Assembly (NCBI GenBank): GCA_964580725.1
Contig: CAZOLV010000002.1
Location: forward strand, 1 to 64,000
From: Amarolinea sp964580725
Lineage (GTDB): Bacteria; Chloroflexota; Anaerolineae; SSC4; Amarolineaceae
Direction: 5' to 3'
Length of the DNA stretch: 64,000 nt
Each line of letters starts with the position of its first letter. The first letter of the stretch is position 1. The notes under the pieces are model-generated. The model searched no databases, had not been told where the DNA came from, and was given only the letters and a program-made list of their open reading frames with translations. Positions 27,101 through 33,502 of the stretch are shown piece after piece. A program made the translations under genes and the position numbers.

Positions 27101-28003
27101 TTCAGCGGCAACGTCGAACGGGTGGAATTGCTCCTGGGCATGAGTCATGCCGAAAGTCTGGCGGCCTACGAGATCAGCCAGCTCGATCTGCTCAATCTCG
27201 AAGGGGCCTCGGCCGAGGTGCGCGACCGCGCCCGCCAACGTTTTCCCGGCGATTATCTCCTGCTGCCGACGCTGCGCACCTGGTTTCTACAGTTCGATGC
27301 GTCGCGCCCGCCCTTCGACAATCCACAACTGCGGCAAGCCCTGGCCCTGGCGCTCGACCGCACACGTTTGGCGGAAGTGGTGCAGCGCGGCTATGAGTTT
27401 CCGGCCAGCGGCGGATTCATCCCACCCGGAATGCCCGGTCACAGCCCTGGCATCGCACTGCCCTACAACCCGCAGGCGGCGCGTGAGGCGCTGGCCGCCG
27501 CCGGCTATCCTGGCGGACGCGGCCTGCCGCCGCTCAACGGCCTGAGTCAGGGCGACACAGCCCCCATCTGCCGTTTCTTGCAGCAGCAGTGGCAGGAGAA
27601 CCTGGGCCTGCGACTGGAGTGGGACACCGTGCCGGTCGGGCAACTGGTCGAACGCCTGTTGACGCAGCGCCCGCTCTTACGCGTCAGCGCATGGGCTGCC
27701 GATTTCCCCGATCCAGACAATTTTCTGCACGAAGTGATCTTCCGTCGCATCTACGGCGGCTGGCGTCATGCCCGTTATCAGGCGCTCGTCGCCGAGGCGC
27801 GCGTCAGCCAACAACAGGCCAGGCGCATGCGCCTCTATCAGGCGGCCGACGAAATTCTGATGCGCGAAGCCGCCATCGTGCCCCTGCTCTACACCCGCTA
27901 TCCCCTTCTGCTCAAACCCTGGATCAAACGTTTTCCCACCTCCGCACTCGAATGGTGGTTCTGGAAGGATGTGCTCATGGAACCACCGGCGCTGACTTCG
28001 TGA
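24107..28003 (+). CDS. BTAD regulator-ATPase fused to an OppA-type peptide-binding domain
   Basis: A 1298-residue single-chain protein. Residues 20-105 are a winged helix of the OmpR/SARP kind (LRVLGPIEISWQGRPLAITR). Residues 110-260 are a bacterial transcriptional activation domain (EYEQWQERTRQSLHNAYY ... HRALMALYALNGNRDAVM). Residues 285-600 are a STAND-type ATPase with Walker A NGEPGIGKT (312-320) and Walker B LALCLDDLHWAD (426-437). A helical repeat section follows (about 640-785). From residue 795 to the end is a complete SBP_bac_5 fold (LRLNWTEPTTLDPAQTWEF, GDFEFAWKRI, NGPYRLAAW, NPQAAREAL). There is no signal peptide, so the ligand domain is cytoplasmic, as in SgrR. It may be a one-component peptide or sugar sensor. 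Confidence 0.85.
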   Translation: MIQIAERTPVSALPTTLTAPLQLRVLGPIEISWQGRPLAITRRQTRALLGRLAFPLGPATRDELAFLFWPDEPQRQARRKLTHLLTHLRRALPLPNLLLMDDDHVGFDPALAWSDAATFETLCATPSGAGRRAAMRQALALYRGPLLQGLAVPENPEYEQWQERTRQSLHNAYYLAVSVTLDDCQTSGDYETGIALAERFLAQDEAREEIHRALMALYALNGNRDAVMRQFDRLALVLERELGAEPLDTTRAVYHAILHGRLDQLNQSPVRPVRAPLPGVETPLLERDGALTQLRQHLGRALLRQGHIVWINGEPGIGKTRLMHEFIEAERQQTPLLVGFGSAQRSEHPLPYQALCEALRSLPDWPVLAGHVAPMWRQQAARLLPEILTNQDAAPAPDNADAAAARLHLFDALSQLVVHLAEIRPLALCLDDLHWADAATLDWLAFLGRRLYGSRILILATVRSEEAAPLHDLRHSLVRAAALTEIELPALGPAAVQTLTALALDPAAATDAATAQLHRATGGNPFFLLETLRALLESGVWSRLGAAPVVLPLPDTVRQAVIMRLQRLAPLARQVLEAAAVLDRLGARDLLYLTAGRDEAETVSATDELLARQLLAETTTGFHFLHEMVRTVVYQQLSVGRRLLLHRRAAEALEKVYAPAIHLLLHANQPGAALRHPLRNPLLGEDELLAALALHQIAARQTDDGPEVHKAVNYLLLLGDRARGLYAHQAAVEAYQQALMWLERLGEYEQSARALMKLALTHHTAFEFAAARTAYERAFVLLQRSSSLPLTSIAHAAQTLRLNWTEPTTLDPAQTWEFYTSGTADLLFRGLLERTPDLGVAPAVAQAWDVHDGGLTYLFHLRHDVRWSDDRPVVAGDFEFAWKRIITSVERSPYSGLSFDDIAGVSAFRQGRLTDTDGVGVHALDDRTLLVRLEQPTGYFLQLMACSPWFPIPRHVVQQYGADWTQPEHFVSNGPYRLAAWQRGQRLTLARNPTYFGAFSGNVERVELLLGMSHAESLAAYEISQLDLLNLEGASAEVRDRARQRFPGDYLLLPTLRTWFLQFDASRPPFDNPQLRQALALALDRTRLAEVVQRGYEFPASGGFIPPGMPGHSPGIALPYNPQAAREALAAAGYPGGRGLPPLNGLSQGDTAPICRFLQQQWQENLGLRLEWDTVPVGQLVERLLTQRPLLRVSAWAADFPDPDNFLHEVIFRRIYGGWRHARYQALVAEARVSQQQARRMRLYQAADEILMREAAIVPLLYTRYPLLLKPWIKRFPTSALEWWFWKDVLMEPPALTS

Positions 28004-28147
28004 TACCGTGCGTAAACTGACCGCGTTTTGCCTCTCAAAAACCGGGTTTGTAGCCACTTTGTAGCCACTCTTTGTGCTATACTACGATTGTGGCTGTACA
28101 CTCGCTCGCAGCCGATCTGCGACTGGAAATGGGCGCAGAAGGAGGTC

Positions 28148-28366
28148 ATGGTGTTGGATTCTACTCGATATGCATCGTTCATGGTGCGTCTCTGGCGCGA
28201 AACCCCGTCTTCGACGTCTGGCGCCTGGCGCGGTGAGGTCGAACACATCCAGACAGGCGAGCGTTGGCCGGTCGAAGACCTGCCGCAGTCTCTCAGTGTG
28301 TTGACCGAGCTGGTCAAACAGTTGGATCTTTCCGGCGATATCCAACCTGTGCGCCTCACGCCGTAA
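28148..28366 (+). CDS. small conserved-looking hypothetical protein
   Basis: A 72-residue acidic protein containing SFMVRLWRE, WRGEVEHIQTGERWPVEDL and a C-terminal helix. No known family is recognised with certainty. The W-x-G-E-V-E-H-I-x-T-G block looks like a small beta-sheet domain. AAGGAGG lies 2 bases from the ATG at 28148, 5 from an in-frame GTG (28151) and 8 from an in-frame TTG (28154), so the true start may be one of the latter two. A TATACT -10 box sits at 28078-28083, next to two direct repeats of TTTGTAGCCAC. A strong terminator follows at 28585. Confidence 0.65.
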   Translation: MVLDSTRYASFMVRLWRETPSSTSGAWRGEVEHIQTGERWPVEDLPQSLSVLTELVKQLDLSGDIQPVRLTP

Positions 28367-28452
28367 CCATCACGCCTACTGTCCCCCTAAGGCTGCGCAG
28401 CGCCGCTCCCGGCTTCTGCGCCCAAGCCATCTCCCGCCTGAAGAGCGATGAT

Positions 28453-28502
28453 ATTCGTGGCTGCATTCCCCCTGTCTGCCGCCCGGGAAACAGACCACGA
28501 AT
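28453..28502. other. inverted repeat in the 28367-28717 gap
   Basis: ATTCGTGG (28453-28460) pairs with CCACGAAT (28495-28502), and inside it GTCTG pairs with CAGAC. It could be a structured transcript end or a protein site. Apart from this hairpin, the terminator and the promoter listed separately, the gap holds no gene. Confidence 0.3.
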
Positions 28503-28584
28503 GGCATCGAGCACGCAGGATCGGGGCTGCTATCCCTCGTAAGTAGTCTGCGAGGTTTGGTCTTGAGCTTTAGGGTTTACCCCG

Positions 28585-28631
28585 ATCGGGAGGGTGAGCC
28601 ACTCCCTGGCCCATCCTCCCGATGCTTTTTT
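28585..28631 (+). terminator. strong intrinsic terminator
   Basis: ATCGGGAGGGTGAGCCA pairs with TGGCCCATCCTCCCGAT around a CTCCC loop (17 pairs with one mismatch and one wobble), followed after two bases by six T (28626-28631). It ends transcripts from the small gene, and probably from the BTAD fusion, before the next promoter. Confidence 0.85.
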
Positions 28632-28690
28632 CATACGCTCCTCGCCGCCAGCGCCACTCTGGCCCTCCCTCACGCTGTTCGTTCCCGACT

Positions 28691-28719
28691 TTGGCAGTCC
28701 GCCCTCGACGCGGTACAAT
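28691..28719 (+). promoter_or_regulatory. strong promoter giving a near-leaderless transcript
   Basis: TTGGCA (28691-28696), exactly 17 bases and TACAAT (28714-28719). Transcription should begin about 28726, at the ATG 28727 of the following gene. Confidence 0.7.
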
Positions 28720-28726
28720 GCGCCCC

Positions 28727-30145
28727 ATGCCAGCCGAAACTCTCTTTTCCAGGCGCTTGCTCTGGTCGCTGCGCGGGTGGGTTCTTTTGTTGCTGATCCT
28801 GCACCTGGCCGCGCCCCGTTTTGGCGAAGCGATGGCCTGGGGCCTTTGGCCTGTGACGTTTGTGACCCCGCCGGTGCGTTGGGCGTTGGCGCTCAGCGTG
28901 GCCATCCTCTGTCTGCCGCCCGTCAGTAGCCGCTTGCTGGCGGTCCTGCGCCCATTGACCCGCTCCCCGCAGATGCCGCCATCACCACCCTGGCGGCTGT
29001 TCACGGCAGCGGCGTTGCTCTCGCTGCCCATCTTCTGGACCTGGCGCCTGGCGCACACACGCTGGGGCGACGCCTATCTTCTAACCAACGCTATTTCCTA
29101 TCCCGATCCGGCCTTGCGCCTGGTCTTCACCTGGCAGGCGCCTGCGACGGTCTTCTGGCATGCGCAACTTTGGGCGCTGGGCCAACGTCTCTGGCAGTGG
29201 CCCGACGCATTTCTCGCCTACGCCCTGACCAGCACTGCGGCGGGCGGCGTCTTCGTTTTGACGGCGCTGCTGCTGGCCTGGGAGGTGGGGCGCACGCGCG
29301 GCCAACGGCTGCTGCTGGCTGGTCTTTTGCTCAGCCTGGGAACGATGCAGCTCTTTTTTGGCTATGTCGAGAACTACAGCCTGCCCGCGGCGGCCATCTT
29401 GCTCTATCTCTGGCTGGCGGCGCGCTGTCTGACGGGCAAGACGCCGCTCTGGCTGGCGACGCTCGTTCTGGCAATGGCGCACGGGCTGCATCCGTCCACG
29501 CTCAACCTGGCGCCATCGCTGCTGATCTTGATGCTGGCGAACGCCCGGCGCCGCGGCTGGCCGCGCACGCTGCTGCACGCGGCGGGGCCGCTGCTGCTGG
29601 TGGGCGCTGGCGTGATCTTGCTGATGGAAGCGGGCGGGCACGGCATCGCCGCCCTGCTGACGAGCGATCGCCCCGGTGGAGGCGACGCCCGCTGGCTGGT
29701 TCCGCTGTGGACAACGACGACGCGCTGGGAACATTACACGATGTTTTCCTGGGGACATCTCCTGGACATTGCCAACCAGCAACTGCTCAGCGCGCCGATC
29801 AGCCTGGCGGCGGCGCTGTTGAGTGTGCCGGGCTGGCGCTACATCAGGCCGGCGCTGGCCGCATCGGCGGCCTGGTTGCCGGCCTATGCGCGCTTCTTGA
29901 TCGTTGCCGCCGCCGGCAGCCTGCTGTTCATCTGGCTGTGGAATCCGGACTATGGCGGGCAGCGCGATTGGGACCTCTTCAGCCTGGCCAGCCTGCCGCT
30001 GACGGTGTTGGCGGGGCTACTGGTGGGTCATGCACTCAACGAGGAGGGCGACCGCTGGCAAGCCGCCCTGCCGCTCTTGGGCGCGGCGATCTTTCACAGC
30101 GCCGCCTGGATTTTTCAGAATACGCGGCCGTGGGAGTGGAGTTGA
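28727..30145 (+). CDS. polytopic membrane protein, glycosyltransferase GT-C-like
   Basis: A 472-residue integral membrane protein with about 11-12 helices (Leu/Ala/Trp-rich), starting MPAETLFSRRLLWSLRGW. An early loop, LAHTRWGDAYLLTNAISYPDP, places an acidic residue after the second helix, as in GT-C glycosyltransferases. FFGYVENYSLPAAAILLYLW and a late NPDYGGQRDWDLFSL block are also notable. A sugar-transfer or lipid-linked envelope role is likely but not proven. The ATG at 28727 sits at the expected transcription start and no ribosome site is possible if so; ATG 28718 lies inside the -10 box. The gene ends 16 bases before the penicillin-binding protein. Confidence 0.72.
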   Translation: MPAETLFSRRLLWSLRGWVLLLLILHLAAPRFGEAMAWGLWPVTFVTPPVRWALALSVAILCLPPVSSRLLAVLRPLTRSPQMPPSPPWRLFTAAALLSLPIFWTWRLAHTRWGDAYLLTNAISYPDPALRLVFTWQAPATVFWHAQLWALGQRLWQWPDAFLAYALTSTAAGGVFVLTALLLAWEVGRTRGQRLLLAGLLLSLGTMQLFFGYVENYSLPAAAILLYLWLAARCLTGKTPLWLATLVLAMAHGLHPSTLNLAPSLLILMLANARRRGWPRTLLHAAGPLLLVGAGVILLMEAGGHGIAALLTSDRPGGGDARWLVPLWTTTTRWEHYTMFSWGHLLDIANQQLLSAPISLAAALLSVPGWRYIRPALAASAAWLPAYARFLIVAAAGSLLFIWLWNPDYGGQRDWDLFSLASLPLTVLAGLLVGHALNEEGDRWQAALPLLGAAIFHSAAWIFQNTRPWEWS

Positions 30146-30161
30146 GGGGGAGGAGTCGGGA

Positions 30162-33100
30162 ATGAGGGAAGCGGGGCGTTTTGGTGATGGTTTGTTGGTC
30201 GCGTTGATTGTCAGCGCGATTGTAGGGCTGTTGCTGACGGCTGGCGGGGCGATTGGCTATGTTGTGGTGGCTTCGGATTTGCCGGCGCCGGATGAGTTGC
30301 AGAACCGTGCGGCGCGCTTTGTCAGTACACGCATTTTCGATCGCAACGGCAAGCCGCTGAATGAGGTGTATGACGCGGACGCAGGGCGACGTTCGCTGGT
30401 GACGTTGGATCAGATTGCGCCGGCGCTGGTGCAGGCGACCATTGCCACCGAGGATGCAAATTTCTACCTGCACCCCGGCGTTGATCCCATCGGCGTCGCA
30501 CGCCTGATCTGGCGCGCTGTGCGCGACCGTGAGGCGGCCATCGGCGGCTCGACGATCACGCAGCAATTGGTCAAGCTGGTCTTTTTGACGCCGGAACGCA
30601 CCGTGGAGCGCAAGATCAAAGAGGCAATCCTGGCAGCCGAGATCACGCGTACCTACCCGCGCGACCGCATTCTGGAAATCTACCTGAATGAAATCAACTA
30701 CGGCAGCGCATCCTACGGCATCGAGACGGCGGCGCAGACCTTCTTCGGCAAGCCGGCGCGCGACCTGACCCTGCCGGAAGCATCACTGCTGGCCGGCCTG
30801 CCTCAGGCGCCCGCGTTCTACGATCCGTACACCAACCCGACCGGGGCCAAGGCGCGTCAGGCGGTCGTGCTGCGTTTGATGGTCAAGGAAGGCTACATCA
30901 CGCCGCAGGAGGCCGACGATGCCTGGCTGGCCTGGGATGCACAGAATATCCCGCTCGTTCCCCTGCGCTACACGTTCGAAGCGCCACATTTTGTGGTCTA
31001 TGTGCGCGAGCAGTTGGAGCGCGCCTATGGACCAGAAATGCTCTACAAGGGCGGTTTGCAGGTCTATACCACGCTCGACAGCGATCTGCAGAAGCTGGCC
31101 GAAGAGGCGGCGCGGGCGCGCATTGCCCGTTTCACGCCGCAGCAGTCGGTGACGAACGCGGCGTTGGTGGCGCTGCAGCCGCAGGCGGGCGAGATTCTGG
31201 CCATGTTGGGCAGCGTTGACTTCAACGCAGCCGAAATCTCCGGCCAGGTCAACGTGGCGATCAGCCCGCGCCAGCCCGGTTCGGCCATCAAACCGCTGAC
31301 CTACCTGGCGGCGTTTCAACTGGACCGGGACTGGTACACGCCGGCGACGACGCTGTTGGACATTCGCACCGAATTTCCCGATGGCGCTGGCCGCCCGCCC
31401 TATATTCCGAAAAATTACGATGACAAAGAGCACGGTCTGGTGACGGTGCGCAGCGCGCTGGCCAACTCGTACAACATTCCGGCGGTCAAGGCGCTGCAAC
31501 ACATCGGCATCCCGCAACTGATCGCCCTGGCGCCGAACCTGGGCATCGGGAGCCTGACGCGCACCGACTATGGCCTTTCACTGACGTTGGGCGGCGGCGA
31601 GGTGACGTTGCTGGAACTAACCGGCGCTTACGCCGTGCTGGCCAATCAAGGCGTCTACATGCCGCCGATCGCGATCCAGTGCGTGCTGAGCGCCGATGGA
31701 AAGTTGCTCGGTCAGGGCGTGCCACAGCCAACGGCGGCGCCCTGCCGGGCAGCCGCCGATCAGCCGCACGGCGCGCTGCTGATCGAACCGGCGGCGGCTC
31801 GACGCGCCGTTGCCGAAAGCGTTGCCTTTCAGATTACTTCGATCCTGGCCGACAATGAGGCGCGCACACCGGCCTTTGGCGCCAACAGCGTGCTGCGCTT
31901 GCCGGGCGACCGCCCCGCGGCTGTCAAAACCGGGACGACCAACGACTATCGCGATAACTGGACGGTGGGCTATACGCCTGACCTGGCTGTGGGCGTTTGG
32001 GTCGGCAACAGCGACGGCGCACCGATGCGCGGCGTCAGTGGTGTGGCGGGCGCCGGGCCAATCTGGAACGGGTTCATGGCCGGCGCACTGAAGGGCAAGG
32101 CGCATGTCCCCTTTTCGGCGCCGGCGGATATCGAGTTGATCGAGGTTTGCGCCGACTCGGGGACTGTGCCGGGCGCAAGCTGCCCGGCGCGCCGTGCTGA
32201 GGTCTTTGTCAGGGGGCGCGGGCCGCTGAGCGCCGAGTTCGATATCCATCGCCAGGTGCGTATTTTCAAGCTGGGCGAGCAGGAGTTTCTGGCGCCGCCC
32301 GAATGTCCCGATCAACTGGTGGAGGTGCGGCCCTACGTCGTCTATCCACCAGAGGGGCGCCAGTGGGCCATCGAGCATGGCATTCCCCAACCGCCAACAG
32401 ACGTTGCGGTCAACTGCCAGGCGCCGGACATCGCGATTCGCCAACCGGCGGAGGGCGAAACGGTGAGCGGTTGGGTCACGTTGTTTGGCCGCACGGCGCT
32501 GGCCGATTTCGATCGTTTCAGCGTCGAGTACGGTGAGAGTCACGACCCGCTTGGTTGGGGTCAGGTGGCAGGGCCGTTTTTCACGCCGGTGGAGGATGGC
32601 GCCCTGGCGACCTGGGACGCCAACGCGCTGACGCCCGGTCCCTACACCCTGCGCGTGCGCGTGTGGGATCGCGCCAGGCGCGAGTTCGAGGCGCGCGTGC
32701 GCATCTTCCTGGCCGCGGCGCCGCCCACCTCCACGCCCGAAGTCACGTTCTCACCGACGCCCGATCTGTTTGCGACGTTCACGCCGACGCCCATTTTGCC
32801 GACGGCGACGCCAACGCCCGACATCTTGGTGACGCCGACGCCAGAAATCACGCCGACGCCGCCTCCGGGTGAGACGCTGGTTGTGCGCCTGGATCAGCCG
32901 TTCGACGGCGATACGGTGCGGGGCGTCGTGGAGATCATCGGCGCGGCGTATGGTTCGGCGTTTGCCAGCTATCGCCTGGAATTAGGACAGGCGCCCGATC
33001 CTACCGTCTGGCTGCCGCTGCTTGTCAGCGCAACGACCCCGGTGGAGCCGGCAGGGTTGCTGGCGACCTGGGACACGATGACCGTCGCCGATTCGACGTA

Positions 33101-33182
33101 TGTCCTGCGCCTGGTGGCCACGCGCTGGGATGGTAGCGAGGCGGAGGCGCGCATTCAAGTCAACGTGCAGAATGCGTCATGA
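30162..33182 (+). CDS. class A penicillin-binding protein (transglycosylase/transpeptidase)
   Basis: A 1006-residue PBP1A/PBP1C-like enzyme that polymerises and cross-links peptidoglycan. A membrane anchor spans residues 12-36. The GT51 domain has ATEDANFYLHPG (E97), GGSTITQQLVK and the RKIKEAILAAEI block. The transpeptidase has SAIK (S374), SYN (S436) and KTGTT (K589). After about residue 745 come two related beta-sandwich domains (QPAEGETVSGWVTLFG and QPFDGDTVRGVVEIIG) joined by a Thr/Pro linker of about 40 residues, the BiPBP_C type of tail. GGGGGAGGAG sits just before ATG 30162. Confidence 0.95.
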   Translation: MREAGRFGDGLLVALIVSAIVGLLLTAGGAIGYVVVASDLPAPDELQNRAARFVSTRIFDRNGKPLNEVYDADAGRRSLVTLDQIAPALVQATIATEDANFYLHPGVDPIGVARLIWRAVRDREAAIGGSTITQQLVKLVFLTPERTVERKIKEAILAAEITRTYPRDRILEIYLNEINYGSASYGIETAAQTFFGKPARDLTLPEASLLAGLPQAPAFYDPYTNPTGAKARQAVVLRLMVKEGYITPQEADDAWLAWDAQNIPLVPLRYTFEAPHFVVYVREQLERAYGPEMLYKGGLQVYTTLDSDLQKLAEEAARARIARFTPQQSVTNAALVALQPQAGEILAMLGSVDFNAAEISGQVNVAISPRQPGSAIKPLTYLAAFQLDRDWYTPATTLLDIRTEFPDGAGRPPYIPKNYDDKEHGLVTVRSALANSYNIPAVKALQHIGIPQLIALAPNLGIGSLTRTDYGLSLTLGGGEVTLLELTGAYAVLANQGVYMPPIAIQCVLSADGKLLGQGVPQPTAAPCRAAADQPHGALLIEPAAARRAVAESVAFQITSILADNEARTPAFGANSVLRLPGDRPAAVKTGTTNDYRDNWTVGYTPDLAVGVWVGNSDGAPMRGVSGVAGAGPIWNGFMAGALKGKAHVPFSAPADIELIEVCADSGTVPGASCPARRAEVFVRGRGPLSAEFDIHRQVRIFKLGEQEFLAPPECPDQLVEVRPYVVYPPEGRQWAIEHGIPQPPTDVAVNCQAPDIAIRQPAEGETVSGWVTLFGRTALADFDRFSVEYGESHDPLGWGQVAGPFFTPVEDGALATWDANALTPGPYTLRVRVWDRARREFEARVRIFLAAAPPTSTPEVTFSPTPDLFATFTPTPILPTATPTPDILVTPTPEITPTPPPGETLVVRLDQPFDGDTVRGVVEIIGAAYGSAFASYRLELGQAPDPTVWLPLLVSATTPVEPAGLLATWDTMTVADSTYVLRLVATRWDGSEAEARIQVNVQNAS

Positions 33183-33259
33183 TGGGGCAGGGGAGAGTGG
33201 GGGAAGTAGAAAACAGGGGTGAGGAAGTAGACATCTCTGCGTTTTTCCGCTCTCCCCCC

Positions 33260-33402
33260 TCACTCACCCTCGCGTCTTAACACTCTCTCCCCATCCCCTC
33301 GTTTCCCCATCCCCCCTGTCTCCCCATCCCCTCGTTTCCCCATCCCCCCTGTCTCCCCATCCCTTCGTCTCCCCACCCCTTCGTTTCCCCATCTCCCTCC
33401 CA
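33260..33402. repeat. C-rich tandem repeat
   Basis: Degenerate copies of a 33-bp unit made of ccccatcccctcgtt and tccccatcccccctgtct fill most of the 320-bp gap between the penicillin-binding protein and the formate dehydrogenase operon. The purine strand reads as an artefactual G-D-G-E-T-R frame. The G-rich strand could form quadruplexes. Confidence 0.7.
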
Positions 33403-33409
33403 CCGGGAT

Positions 33410-33437
33410 TTGCCTTTCTCCCATCATGGAGTATACT
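33410..33437 (+). promoter_or_regulatory. promoter of the formate dehydrogenase operon
   Basis: TTGCCT (33410-33415), 16 bases and TATACT (33432-33437). The predicted start is about 33444, leaving a 60-base leader with AAGGGGAG ahead of the first gene. Confidence 0.6.
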
Positions 33438-33502
33438 GCGCACTCCCAGGATACAGTAGGCGCCCGCTCCGCCAGCGGGACAAGGGGAGTAGCAGCCCAC
33501 GT

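Noticed and set aside
28367..28717. tRNA or riboswitch in the gap before the membrane protein
   Set aside because: No cloverleaf with a TTC loop and no known riboswitch core; the structure seen is an intrinsic terminator and a simple inverted repeat.
33264..33500. Minus-strand frame with G-D-G-E-T-R-G-W-G repeats
   Set aside because: It is a translation of the C-rich tandem repeat and lies over the formate dehydrogenase promoter.
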